26,044 nt of DNA from Candidatus Lindowiibacteriota bacterium (GCA_023249255.1 JAHFCY010000017.1:1-26044); one strand, 5' to 3'. Counted from the first letter of the stretch, positions 1 to 8,969 are shown. The notes: generated from the sequence alone by a model not told the origin. Translations and numbers: made by a program.

Positions 1-99
1 AAAAATATTTTGAAACGCACCGGCGACCTCGTCCTCCGTCACACCGTGTTTGTCGATGTGGGGCCGGCCACTCTCGTCGATATAGAATCGTATTTTCAT
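1..99 (-). CDS. Small hypothetical protein, N-terminal fragment cut by window edge
   Basis: An ATG at 97-99 opens a frame with no stop through position 1, giving 33 residues that begin MKIRFYIDESGRPHI and continue with an HGVTEDEV segment. The pattern of a short beta-strand start, then His-Gly-Val followed by an acidic helix, recalls small DUF4258/BrnT-like proteins often found as stand-alone or toxin-like genes. That resemblance is from memory and weak. There is no Shine-Dalgarno sequence; a possible -10 box (TACTAT, 104-109) lies only four bases before the ATG. The gene is the last minus-strand frame before the edge, so its length and partners cannot be judged. Confidence 0.5.
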   Translation of the reverse strand, partial: MKIRFYIDESGRPHIDKHGVTEDEVAGAFQNIF

Positions 100-103
100 T
101 TGA

Positions 104-132
104 ATAGTATCACATAATGGTGCTCACGGCAA
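104..132 (-). promoter_or_regulatory. Possible promoter for the small left-edge gene
   Basis: On the minus strand a TTGCCG (127-132) and a TACTAT (104-109) are separated by 17 bases, with TG one base before the -10 (extended -10 form). The -10 ends four bases from the ATG at 99, so any transcript would be leaderless. Both hexamers match the consensus at only four of six positions, so this is a weak call. Confidence 0.3.
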
Positions 133-177
133 AAGCTATAAATTGGGAAGAAGGGTTTCGCTGAAACGAGGCGACCG

Positions 178-1317
178 CTACTGGGATGTATTCTCTTTTA
201 AGGGGGTTCCGGGAACGATCTGCCAGATCGTCGCGTTTAGTGCTGGATCACCCGGAGGATAATAATGACACGGGGGAAGATACGATTGGATTCTGTCCCG
301 AACGGATACGTCATATTTCTTGATGACAAATCCTTTACTGCGGAGGTAATCAAGTTCCTCTTTTATAAGAAAATCGAACCTCGTTTTGACAATCCAATTG
401 ATTTTTTCCGGCGGGGGAATACACCCCTGAAGGGACGGGGGAACATGCACCCGGGTGTCCGTCCGTTGAAACGTCGACAGTGGGGTGACTACCATGTTTG
501 TCTTCAGCGCGACGTACATTCCTTCATAAAACATTTGAATCCGATCTCCCGGGCGCGCATTCGCCTGAAAAAATGACGGGATGTTATCATCCCATTTTTC
601 ATGGGACGGTCGAAACGGATTCATCTCGTCCGAGAGAAAATCTCGAAAAAAAGAATCCATCCAAATTTTATGGTCCGGACTTCCAGCAAAGCATCCGATC
701 AAAACAAGCGCCGATATCAGACAGGCGGTGACGGACGCCCTCGGCGTGCGAAATCGTTTTTGGATGCCGTTGAAGAGTGTAACCAGTAGAAGTGCGTTCA
801 GCGGCAGGATGAAAATGAGATATCGCTCATAAAAAGACGTGATCGAACATATCAGCAAAAGACCCGCGCAAACCCACGCCAAGGCAAATCGTATCACGGC
901 CCGATCTTTTTTGTCCGGCGAAAGCAGTATCCCCGACGAGGCTGTCGCCATCATTAGAAATGGGCCTTTGTAATAATTCCAGGCCACCTCGAGGTTCACC
1001 TGAAATGGCAACGTGGAATAGTAAATACGCTGAAGTTCGAAGGTCTTCCACAACCCAAGTGTTACGAACCATACAAGATTGGGAAGCACGGCCATCAGAA
1101 GACAGGTTCCCAGCGGAACAAAATCCTCCTTGATCGTCCTGAAACCCAACGCAAGACTAACCGCCACCGCGAAGGCAAGCGCGATTGGCATATTGCATTG
1201 AAACAGGATGAATCCGCACACAGCGAGGATGATGGCTCGGGACCATCCGCTCAATTCAGTCAACGCGCCAAAGGAAAGACAAGCGGCAAAGATCAACAGG
1301 GAATAGTATCGAGCCAC
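178..1317 (-). CDS. GT-C-type membrane glycosyltransferase, C-terminal part of a frameshifted gene
   Basis: About 379 residues with many hydrophobic segments, for example around residues 5-60, 65-90 and 140-185, then a mostly soluble C-terminal tail. The sequence continues upstream without a stop into a frame reading VSIVALLFWFRKSN and VVLLYLATDITFITHIRV, which joins naturally to the upstream fragment at 1293-1745 if one base is shifted near 1431-1445. Together they make a roughly 520-residue GT39/ArnT-like (dolichyl-phosphate-mannosyltransferase type) polytopic enzyme, which would transfer sugar from a lipid-phosphate donor at the membrane. The ATG used as the left fragment's nominal start is internal to a membrane helix, so it is unlikely to be a true start. 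Last gene of the long minus-strand block. Confidence 0.6.
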   Translation of the reverse strand: MARYYSLLIFAACLSFGALTELSGWSRAIILAVCGFILFQCNMPIALAFAVAVSLALGFRTIKEDFVPLGTCLLMAVLPNLVWFVTLGLWKTFELQRIYYSTLPFQVNLEVAWNYYKGPFLMMATASSGILLSPDKKDRAVIRFALAWVCAGLLLICSITSFYERYLIFILPLNALLLVTLFNGIQKRFRTPRASVTACLISALVLIGCFAGSPDHKIWMDSFFRDFLSDEMNPFRPSHEKWDDNIPSFFQANARPGDRIQMFYEGMYVALKTNMVVTPLSTFQRTDTRVHVPPSLQGCIPPPEKINWIVKTRFDFLIKEELDYLRSKGFVIKKYDVSVRDRIQSYLPPCHYYPPGDPALNATIWQIVPGTPLKENTSQ

Positions 1318-1745
1318 GCGAATATGTGTAATGAATGTGATATCCGTGGCAAGGTAGAGAAGAACAACAAAGGTGATCCAAACATTGGATTTTCGAAACC
1401 AGAAGAGCAGTGCAACGATGGAAACAAACCGAAAATAGAAAACACGAGGCGACAGACGAAGAGATTATATCCGCCGCTGATCAAAAATCCCAGTGCGCCC
1501 ACGTACGGAGCGAGCCACCCGCTCCATTTCCAGAGGTGGGAATCGTCCGTCTCGATAAAAAATCCCTGGGTGGCGTGCAGACAGTCGAAAGACGCCATCG
1601 GCATGCCCGTTTTCCAGACGTGATGACTCAAAACGAGCGTTTCGGCCTCGTCCTGCCATGGGGCCGGGTGATCCAATCTGTAGAAAAACAGGAACGCACA
1701 CAGGCAGACGAAGAAAATGTTGAGAAAATACTTCGGTCGGCTCAC
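1293..1745 (-). CDS. GT-C-type glycosyltransferase, N-terminal part of a frameshifted gene
   Basis: The likely start is GTG at 1743-1745, preceded by AGCAGGGA as a ribosome site, 49 bases after the tlyA stop. The first segment (KYFLNIFFVCLCAFLFF) is a membrane helix, followed directly by APWQDEAETLVLS, the acidic luminal/periplasmic motif expected after helix 1 in GT39/GT-C enzymes. After about residue 100 (RLVFSIFG) this frame loses its membrane character and ends at 1293, while the -1-related frame resumes hydrophobic helices. The switch falls in a T-rich stretch (two T4 runs, 1432-1435 and 1439-1442). Either the gene is a recent pseudogene or there is a one-base sequencing error. Confidence 0.6.
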   Translation of the reverse strand: MSRPKYFLNIFFVCLCAFLFFYRLDHPAPWQDEAETLVLSHHVWKTGMPMASFDCLHATQGFFIETDDSHLWKWSGWLAPYVGALGFLISGGYNLFVCRLVFSIFGLFPSLHCSSGFENPMFGSPLLFFSTLPRISHSLHIFAWLDTIPC

Positions 1746-1794
1746 AATGATATCCCTGCTGTTACTACGACGACCATTTGGCAGACCCTCCCCC

Positions 1795-2676
1795 TCATGG
1801 CTCTCGACTGAACCTTCGAAATTTGGATTTGTTAGAGTTTTTCGAGCAGAAATTCCGCGTTGAATCTGACGAGGTAAAACACCCAAACGCCCGGTCGACG
1901 GCGGACTGAAGGGACTGCGGCTCCACGGTGGGACCTGCTGACGCTGATACGCGCATGAGGTACTCGACGTTCCCGTCGCGGCCACGGATCGGACTGGGAA
2001 TGATATCGACGAGACGCAATCGAGCGGCGGAAAATTTGTCGACGGCGGCAGTCAGCAAACGGCGATGGATCACGGGGTCGAGAAGCAAACCGCCCTTTTG
2101 GACCTCGCCTTTTTCGGCTTCGAAATTGGGTTTGAACAAAATAATTCCATCGGCCGTCTCCGTAAGAAACCCACGCACCACGGGCAGAATCAAAAAAATG
2201 GAAATGAACGAGACGTCCATGGTGAGAAAAGCGACCGGTTCCGGAATGTCGGCGCGGGTGAGTTCACGCGCGTTTTTGCGCTCCATGAGATTGAGTCGGG
2301 GGTCGCCGCGGAGGCGCGCGTCAAACTGGCCGTATCCGACGTCGACGGCGTAAACTTTCGATGCGCCGCGGTCGAGCAGGACCTGCGTGAATCCGCCGCT
2401 GCCGGCGCCGACGTCCAGCGCGACCGAACCGGAACAGGACATGTCAAATGTTTTGAATCCCGCGTCAAGTTTTTCGGCCGATCGGCTGACCCACGCCGGA
2501 CGCGTTTTCACGTCGATCCGGGCCTCCGTGTCAACCGCCGTGCCGGCCTTGGTGCAGCAAGATCCATTCACCGAGACGTCTCCGGCGAGAACGGCGGCGG
2601 CGGCGCGGGACCGGGTCGAAAATAGGCCACGATCGACCAGCAGGGTGTCGAGTCTGACTCTTTTAGCTTTCGCCAC
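1795..2676 (-). CDS. tlyA: TlyA family rRNA 2'-O-methyltransferase (hemolysin A-like)
   Basis: 293 residues. Residues 1-60 form an S4 RNA-binding domain (VRLDTLLVDRGL, then SRAAAAVLAGDVSVNG). Residues 64-245 form an FtsJ-like SAM methyltransferase: SRSAEKLDAG with Lys69, the SAM loop ALDVGAGSGGFT (86-97), MDVSF (153-157) and KPNFEAEKGEVQKGG (182-196, with Asn where KPQFE is more usual). The family methylates ribose 2'-OH groups of 16S/23S rRNA. The GTG start at 2674-2676 sits five bases after the ispA stop and yields the family's usual N-terminus; an upstream open frame is only the shadow of ispA. The C-terminal tail of about 45 residues after EYLMRVSA is polar, Ser-rich and longer than usual. 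Confidence 0.9.
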   Translation of the reverse strand: MAKAKRVRLDTLLVDRGLFSTRSRAAAAVLAGDVSVNGSCCTKAGTAVDTEARIDVKTRPAWVSRSAEKLDAGFKTFDMSCSGSVALDVGAGSGGFTQVLLDRGASKVYAVDVGYGQFDARLRGDPRLNLMERKNARELTRADIPEPVAFLTMDVSFISIFLILPVVRGFLTETADGIILFKPNFEAEKGEVQKGGLLLDPVIHRRLLTAAVDKFSAARLRLVDIIPSPIRGRDGNVEYLMRVSASAGPTVEPQSLQSAVDRAFGCFTSSDSTRNFCSKNSNKSKFRRFSREP

Positions 2677-2681
2677 TCCTG

Positions 2682-3611
2682 TTATTTGATTCGTTCGACG
2701 ATGAAGTCGGCGAGGCGTTCCAGCGGGCGGCGGCGGTCGGCCGGAAACGTGGCGAGGGCCGATTTGGCTTTCGCGCAGAGATCTTTGGCGCGGGCGCGGG
2801 CGCCGTCCAGACCAAGGAGTTTGGGATAGGTGGTCTTGCCCATTTTTTCGTCCGTGCCGGCGGCTTTGCCCATGTCCTGCGGATTGCCCACGACGTTCAG
2901 AATGTCGTCGTAGACCTGAAAGGCCAATCCGATCGCGTCGCCATATTGCGAGAGTTGGCCCAGGATTGCCGCATGAGATCCGGCCAGAAGCGCGGGCGAT
3001 GTGACGGAGATCGAAAGGAGCCGCGCGGTTTTGAGAGTATGGAGTTCCTCCAGCGCTTTTTCCGAATCGAGGGTCGAACCTGACGAAATGTCGATCTGCT
3101 GGCCGCCGACCATGCCGGCCGCACCGGCGGCCCGGGCGATTTGATGGACGCACCGGAGGACATGCTCGGCCTGAAACATCCGCGCGAAATCAGGCTCGGA
3201 TAGAAGCTCGAACGCGAACGTCAGGAGGCCGTCGCCGGCGAGGATCGCCGTCGCCTCGTCGAATTTTTTGTGGTTCGTCGGCAGGCCGCGCCGAAGGTCG
3301 TCATTGTCCATGGCCGGCAGATCATCGTGAATGAGGGAGTAGGTGTGAATGCATTCGAGCGCGACAAAAAGATTTTCGAACCGCGTGATGTCGCGGCCGA
3401 GAAGTTCGACCACCGACAGCGCGAGAATCGGCCGGAGGCGCTTGCCGCCGGCGAACATCGAATACCGGATCGACTCCTGAAGCCTCTGCGGCCAGTTTTT
3501 CTGTTTTTCAAAACGCCGCAGGAGTATCGGATCGATCCGTGCGCGCTGGGCTTCGATAAAATTGTTCATGGATTGTTCCAGCGACGCGGGCGGCATGGCG
3601 GTATCAAGCAT
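2682..3611 (-). CDS. ispA: Farnesyl/geranylgeranyl diphosphate synthase family protein
   Basis: 309 residues, an all-alpha trans-prenyltransferase that condenses dimethylallyl or farnesyl diphosphate with isopentenyl diphosphate. Visible motifs: GGKRLRP (55-61), the first Asp-rich motif DDLPAMD (96-102), GGQQID (169-174), KTARL (194-198), and the second Asp-rich region DDILN (235-239) followed by GTDEKMGKTTYP (252-263). The third acid of the second motif is Asn instead of Asp. The start at 3611 overlaps the xseB stop by eight bases; Met15 (3569) is an alternative start. The xseA-xseB-ispA-tlyA order is a common one, but dxs, often present between ispA and tlyA, is missing here. Confidence 0.93.
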   Translation of the reverse strand: MLDTAMPPASLEQSMNNFIEAQRARIDPILLRRFEKQKNWPQRLQESIRYSMFAGGKRLRPILALSVVELLGRDITRFENLFVALECIHTYSLIHDDLPAMDNDDLRRGLPTNHKKFDEATAILAGDGLLTFAFELLSEPDFARMFQAEHVLRCVHQIARAAGAAGMVGGQQIDISSGSTLDSEKALEELHTLKTARLLSISVTSPALLAGSHAAILGQLSQYGDAIGLAFQVYDDILNVVGNPQDMGKAAGTDEKMGKTTYPKLLGLDGARARAKDLCAKAKSALATFPADRRRPLERLADFIVERIK

Positions 3612-3849
3612 CAGGCAAATTGAGCGGGCCGACCCCGGGTTTGTCCTCCGATGAACCCGGCAGGACTTTTTCGAGCTTCGCTTCCGCCTCCGACAACTTT
3701 TTCTCGCAGACTTTCACAAGCTTGATGCCCTCCTCGTACAATTTCATCGCGTCCTCAAGCCCTGTTTTTTCGGATTCGAGCGACTCGACAATGCTGTCCA
3801 ATCGTTCGAGCGCGTCTTCGAACCTCGTGTCCTTGTCCTTCTCCGCCAT
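3604..3849 (-). CDS. xseB: Exodeoxyribonuclease VII small subunit
   Basis: 81 residues, the typical size. The core reads FEDALERLDSIVESLE, then LEDAMKLYEEGIKLVKVCEK and LSEAEAKLEKV, the helical-hairpin signature of XseB. Several copies bind each large subunit and wrap its helical extension; the complex degrades single-stranded DNA to oligonucleotides in both directions. A good ribosome site (GGGAAGGAAA) precedes the ATG at 3849. It lies 22 bases after xseA and its stop overlaps the ispA start, so all three are almost certainly co-transcribed and translationally coupled. Confidence 0.95.
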   Translation of the reverse strand: MAEKDKDTRFEDALERLDSIVESLESEKTGLEDAMKLYEEGIKLVKVCEKKLSEAEAKLEKVLPGSSEDKPGVGPLNLPDA

Positions 3850-3871
3850 TTGCTTTTCCTTCCCAATGATG

Positions 3872-5086
3872 TCAGTTTCCGGCCGGATCGACTTTGACGT
3901 GAAACGCGCCGTCCGACACGCGAACCGTGAGTTTTTTGCCGGCCACGGCCTGGCGGCGGCGGCGGATCACCCGACCCGAATCGTCCGTCAGCATCGCGTA
4001 GCCGCGCGCGAGAACCGCCTGGGGCGAGAGCGCGTGAAGTTTGGCGCGGGCGGTGTCAAACTCGAGCCGCGAGTCGGACACAATCGCTTTGAATCCGTGC
4101 GACAGATCGAGTTTGATCCGGTCCAGCCGCTGCCAGCGCGTTTCCAGGAGGCTCCGCGGCTCCTTCCACCATCTCCTGTTTTTTATCAGATCAACCCGTC
4201 CTGCCGCAACGGCGAATTTTCGGCGAAGCTCCCGCACGAGATGACGGCGGCGGTCGGACAGATCACCCGAGACTATCTGCATTTCCGGAAAAACCATTTC
4301 GGCCGCGTTGGACGGCGTCGCGGCGCGCGCGTCGGCCACAAGATCCAGAAGGGATACATCCTTTTCGTGTCCGACTGCGGAGACGATGGGAATGGGACAG
4401 GCGGCCGCCGCCCGGCAGACAACCTCCTCGTTGAAAGCCCACAAATCCTCGATCGATCCGCCGCCGCGGCCGACGATCAGCACATCGCAATTTTTCCAGT
4501 TCCCCATCCGGCGGATCGCATCGGCGATTTCCGGCGCGGCCTTCGCGCCCTCGACCGGGACCGGATAAACCAGCGCCTGTGCGCCCGGCCAGCGGCGCAA
4601 TCCGACTTTGAAAATGTCCTTGATCGCCGCGCCCTGCATGGACGTGATGACGCCGATGCGCCGCGGGAACGCCGGTATCGGCCGCTTGCGCGAAAGATCG
4701 AACAACCCTTCCGCCGAGAGCTTTTTCTTGAGCTGTTCGAGCGCGACGGCGAGCGACCCTGCGCCCTGCGGCAGGAGGCGCTGAACTTTGAGTTGATACT
4801 CGCCTTTCGGCTGATAGATGTCGAGCCGGCCGACCGCGACAACCTGCATGCCATTCTCGGGCGTGAACGTGAGCGATTCGTTGTCACCCCGGAAAAAAAC
4901 GCATCGAATGGACGCGCCGGCGTCTTTGAGCGTGAAATACATGTGTCCCGACGCGGGATAGAGCGAAAAATTGGAGATTTCGCCGCTCACGGCAACATCG
5001 GCAAACGTCGCGTAGATCAGCCGCCGGATTTCGGCGGTGATCTCAGAGACGGTGAAGATGCGCGCGGTTGAAGGTTCGGAGATCAT
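3872..5086 (-). CDS. xseA: Exodeoxyribonuclease VII large subunit
   Basis: 404 residues from the ATG at 5084-5086. The N-terminal OB-fold (about residues 10-100) contains VSGEISNF and SGHMYFTLKD. The catalytic domain follows, with FPRRIGVITSMQGAAIKD, DVLIVGRGGGSIEDLWAFNEE, PIVSAVGHEKDVSLLDLVAD and ARAATPSNAAE, all hallmark XseA blocks. The C-terminal part has the helical region and the ALSPQAVLARGYAML block. The enzyme is the nuclease core of exonuclease VII. The chosen start gives the usual short leader before the IFTVSEIT motif and overlaps the end of folD by 44 bases; a longer upstream frame is the folD shadow. Confidence 0.95.
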   Translation of the reverse strand: MISEPSTARIFTVSEITAEIRRLIYATFADVAVSGEISNFSLYPASGHMYFTLKDAGASIRCVFFRGDNESLTFTPENGMQVVAVGRLDIYQPKGEYQLKVQRLLPQGAGSLAVALEQLKKKLSAEGLFDLSRKRPIPAFPRRIGVITSMQGAAIKDIFKVGLRRWPGAQALVYPVPVEGAKAAPEIADAIRRMGNWKNCDVLIVGRGGGSIEDLWAFNEEVVCRAAAACPIPIVSAVGHEKDVSLLDLVADARAATPSNAAEMVFPEMQIVSGDLSDRRRHLVRELRRKFAVAAGRVDLIKNRRWWKEPRSLLETRWQRLDRIKLDLSHGFKAIVSDSRLEFDTARAKLHALSPQAVLARGYAMLTDDSGRVIRRRRQAVAGKKLTVRVSDGAFHVKVDPAGN

Positions 5087-5942
5087 GCGGTGACAGGCGA
5101 AACGAAGCGGCGCGAACGGTGTTGGCCAGAAGCTGGGCAACGGTTTCGGGGCCGACGCCACCCGGAACGGGGGACAGGGCGCCGGCGACGGACACCACGC
5201 GGGGTGACACATCGCCCGCAAATATTTTTTTCCCGGCCGCGCCCTGCGAGACGTGGATCCCGACGTCGACGACGACGGCGCGGGGTTTGACGTGGCGCGG
5301 CGAGATCAAGTGTTTTTTTCCGGCGGCGGCGATGAGGACATCGGCGCGGCGGGTAACCGCGGCAAGATTTTTCGTGCGGCTGTGGCAGACGGTGACGGTG
5401 GCGTGGCGGATGAGAAACAACAGAGCGAGCGGCCGGCCGACAAGCCTGCTTCGACCCACGACAACCACTTCGCGGCCTTCGACGGGAACTTGGTAAAAAT
5501 CGAGAAGATGCAGAACGCCTTTCGGCGTGCACGGCACAAATCTGGGCGAGCCGGCGGCAAGAAGTCCCTGATTTTCGGGATGCAATCCATCGACGTCCTT
5601 GAGCGGAGAAATCCGAAACAGCGCGGCATCCTCGTTGAGATGATCCGGCAGGGGGAGTTGAAGCAAAATGCCGTGGACCGCGCGATCTCGGTTCAAGCGG
5701 TCAATGACCGACAGGAGGTGGGATTGCGGCGTCGACGCCGGCAGATGAATCAGCCGCGAAACCATCCCGCATCCTTCAGCCTGTTTTTGTTTGCTCGCCA
5801 CATACGCCGACGACGCCGGATTGTCGCCGACCAGGACGGCGGCGAGGCACGGAGAAACTCCGTGAGATTTTAAAAACGACGCGGCATCGGCGACGTTCGC
5901 CCGCATGGCCGACGACGACGCCTTGCCGTCAAGTAACTTCAT
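5043..5942 (-). CDS. folD: Bifunctional methylenetetrahydrofolate dehydrogenase/cyclohydrolase
   Basis: 299 residues. It interconverts 5,10-methylene-, methenyl- and 10-formyl-tetrahydrofolate in the cytosol, supplying 10-formyl-THF for purine synthesis (compare purH in this window). Visible catalytic elements: SSAYVASKQK with Tyr47 and Lys51, GILLQLPLP with Gln95, and KDVDGLHPEN (115-124). The Rossmann part has PCTPKGVLHLL and VVVGRSRLVGRPLALL (160-175), then GAAGKKI, a family-typical insertion, and PVPGGVGPETVAQLL near the C-terminus. A GGGGAG ribosome site lies just before the ATG at 5942. The 3' end runs 44 bases into xseA, so the last 15 residues are probably disposable. Confidence 0.95.
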   Translation of the reverse strand: MKLLDGKASSSAMRANVADAASFLKSHGVSPCLAAVLVGDNPASSAYVASKQKQAEGCGMVSRLIHLPASTPQSHLLSVIDRLNRDRAVHGILLQLPLPDHLNEDAALFRISPLKDVDGLHPENQGLLAAGSPRFVPCTPKGVLHLLDFYQVPVEGREVVVVGRSRLVGRPLALLFLIRHATVTVCHSRTKNLAAVTRRADVLIAAAGKKHLISPRHVKPRAVVVDVGIHVSQGAAGKKIFAGDVSPRVVSVAGALSPVPGGVGPETVAQLLANTVRAASFRLSPHDLRTFNRAHLHRL

Positions 5943-5963
5943 ATCCGCTCACTCCCCGGCGCC

Positions 5964-5979
5964 CCGGATCGCGATCCGG
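5964..5979. repeat. Perfect 16-bp palindrome between spoVS and folD
   Basis: CCGGATCGCGATCCGG is an exact self-complementary 16-mer two bases after the spoVS stop codon and about 20 bases before the folD start. In RNA it would fold as a six-base stem closed by a CGCG loop. There is no U-run after it on the minus strand, so it does not look like a standard terminator; it may be an mRNA-processing hairpin or a protein-binding dyad. Confidence 0.7.
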
Positions 5980-5981
5980 CC

Positions 5982-6245
5982 CTACCGTTCAGCGCGGACA
6001 ATCAGCTTGATGGCCGTTTTTTCCTTGCCGTCGATGTTGAGATCGACGAAAGCCGGGATCGTGACGAGATCGATCCCGTTGGCGGCGACGTACCCGCGCG
6101 CGATCGCGATCGCCTTGACCGCCTGATTCACCGCGGCGGCGCCGATCGCCTGAAGTTCAACCCGGCCGTCCTCCTTCAAAAATCCTGCAATGGCTCCGGC
6201 GACACTCGACGCATTGGATTTGGACGAGACTTTCAACAGCGACAT
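5982..6245 (-). CDS. spoVS: Stage V sporulation protein S (SpoVS) family protein
   Basis: 87 residues, the full usual length. Diagnostic blocks are LLKVSSKSNASSVAGAIAG, IQAIGAAAVNQAVKAIAIAR in slightly varied form (LQAIGAAAVNQAVKAIAIAR at 31-50), and ATN-like IPAFVDLNIDG followed by EKTAIKLIV. SpoVS is an Alba-like small protein needed at stage V of sporulation in Bacillus, but the family is also widespread in non-sporulating lineages, where its role is unclear. It sits directly downstream of rny-ymdB, as in Bacillus. The G-rich stretch shortly before the ATG may act as a weak ribosome site. No sporulation genes are otherwise seen here, so a sporulation role should not be assumed. Confidence 0.93.
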   Translation of the reverse strand: MSLLKVSSKSNASSVAGAIAGFLKEDGRVELQAIGAAAVNQAVKAIAIARGYVAANGIDLVTIPAFVDLNIDGKEKTAIKLIVRAER

Positions 6246-6349
6246 GCGTCACACCCCCCTTGGAGGGCCGCGCTCACCCGCGACGACCCATTCTTCTCCT
6301 GCTGCGACTTTGCAAAACCGCCACCGCCGGGGTCAGACGGCCGGCGCAA

Positions 6350-7159
6350 TTATCTGCCGGTTCCCTGATACGGATGACGTTCCTGAATTCTCTGTATGTT
6401 CAAAGCCCGGCCCGACGAATCGATCTCGACCATCACGCCGCAGAGAAGCACTTCTCCGCTGGTCGGGACCTCAAACTTGACCGGGACCTGAGTCAAAAAC
6501 CGTTCGAGGATCGGCGCAATCTCGACGCCGATCACCGAGCGCGCCACGCCAACCATGCCGGCGTCCGTGATGTACGCGGTGCCGCCGGCCAGGACTTCTT
6601 CGTCCGCCGTCTGAACGTGCGTGTGGGTCCCGACGATGACGCTGATCTGTCCGTCGAGAAAATGCCCCATCGCCTTTTTCTCGCTCGTCGCCTCGGCGTG
6701 AAAATCGACAAAAATAATTTTTACGCCCCGGGCACGCATCTCCTGCACGTGCCGGCGGCCAACCTGAAAGGGACAATCAATCGGTTCCATGAAGATCCGG
6801 CCCTGCAAATTGAGTATGCCCAATTGTTCGGACCCGACGGTGTAGACGGCGCTGCCGTGGCCGGGCGCGGCGTCCGGATAATTCGCCGGACGGAGGATCC
6901 GTGTTTCATCATCATGCCGGGAGAGATAATCGACGAACTCCTTTTTCTTCCAGACGTGGTTGCCGCTGGTGAGAACGTCCACTCCCCCGCGAAACATCTC
7001 CTCGGCCTTGTCCAGCGTGATGCCGATGCCGGCCGCCAGATTCTCCCCGTTGGCTATGACCCAATCAATTTTATATTCCTGGCGCAAGAGCGGGATGCGC
7101 CGCGTCGCCACCGTCCGGCCGGGCCGGCCAATGACATCGCCCAGGAAGAGGATTCTCAT
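6350..7159 (-). CDS. ymdB: YmdB family metallophosphoesterase (cyclic-nucleotide phosphodiesterase)
   Basis: 269 residues from ATG 7157-7159. Metal-binding and catalytic blocks are all present: LGDVIGRPGR at the N-terminus, IANGENLAAGIGIT, TSGNHVW, VDFHAEATSEK and VGTHTHVQTADEE. The family hydrolyses 2',3'-cyclic AMP with a dinuclear metal centre, and in Bacillus YmdB controls biofilm/motility choice and may modulate RNase Y. It follows rny by eight bases. A GTG at 7169-7171 that overlaps the rny stop as GTGA would add four residues; I prefer the ATG because the family normally begins MRILFLGD, but coupling through the GTG is possible. Confidence 0.93.
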   Translation of the reverse strand: MRILFLGDVIGRPGRTVATRRIPLLRQEYKIDWVIANGENLAAGIGITLDKAEEMFRGGVDVLTSGNHVWKKKEFVDYLSRHDDETRILRPANYPDAAPGHGSAVYTVGSEQLGILNLQGRIFMEPIDCPFQVGRRHVQEMRARGVKIIFVDFHAEATSEKKAMGHFLDGQISVIVGTHTHVQTADEEVLAGGTAYITDAGMVGVARSVIGVEIAPILERFLTQVPVKFEVPTSGEVLLCGVMVEIDSSGRALNIQRIQERHPYQGTGR

Positions 7160-7167
7160 CCCGCCGG

Positions 7168-8718
<1,551 letters not shown>

Positions 8719-8732
8719 AATACGTGATTCAT

Positions 8733-8761
8733 TTTGTACTTGAGGACGTGGATGCTGTCAA
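8733..8761 (-). promoter_or_regulatory. Promoter for rny
   Basis: Consensus -35 TTGACA (8756-8761) and -10 TACAAA (8733-8738) are spaced by exactly 17 bases on the minus strand. The -10 ends 14 bases before the rny GTG, placing the start of transcription near 8726 and leaving a leader of about eight bases with no ribosome site. It would let rny-ymdB-spoVS-folD and onward be expressed independently of purH-pcrA. Confidence 0.6.
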
Positions 8762-8804
8762 CGAAAGAATGCGGCGGGCGGAAAAATCGGAGACGCTGGC
8801 GACT

Positions 8805-8969
8805 CTATTTTTTCCCTTGAAGAAGCGTTCCGACGTAAAACAACCCGGCGCCGACCAACAGCATGGTGAGTTCAGTCCGGGCGTTGATGCGGTTCATGAC
8901 GGCCCATAAAAACACGGACGGCAACAGGATCAGACCGGTCAACTGGAAAAAAAATCCGAACGCTTTCAA
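8805..8969 (-). CDS. Small two-helix membrane protein between pcrA and rny
   Basis: A 54-residue protein starting at TTG 8967-8969, whose TTGA overlaps the pcrA stop, and ending at TAG 8805-8807. The sequence has two clear hydrophobic helices, FGFFFQLTGLILLPSVFLWA (4-23) and LTMLLVGAGLFYVGTLLQ (34-51), separated by a short polar MNRINARTE loop and ending GKK. There is no Shine-Dalgarno, so translation probably depends on coupling to pcrA. I do not recognise a named family; similar tiny inner-membrane proteins occur beside RNase Y-type neighbourhoods, which is only a loose impression. The coherent hydrophobicity and stop-start overlap argue for a real gene. Confidence 0.72.
   Translation of the reverse strand: MKAFGFFFQLTGLILLPSVFLWAVMNRINARTELTMLLVGAGLFYVGTLLQGKK

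Noticed and set aside
130-177. Terminator after the glycosyltransferase gene
   Set aside because: A short GTTTC/GAAAC stem is present just after the stop, but the stem is only five bases and lacks a proper U-run.
2677-3153. A 159-codon N-terminal extension of tlyA
   Set aside because: It overlaps ispA out of frame and reads as low-complexity Arg/Pro/Gly; the GTG at 2674-2676 gives the normal TlyA N-terminus.
3620-5071. A 483-codon plus-strand open frame across xseB and xseA
   Set aside because: It is the antisense shadow of genes with clear family motifs; its translation is Arg/Asp/Ala-rich with no recognisable domain.
5087-5221. A 45-codon N-terminal extension of xseA
   Set aside because: It lies inside folD and is Pro/Cys-rich; XseA proteins start close to the TVSE motif.
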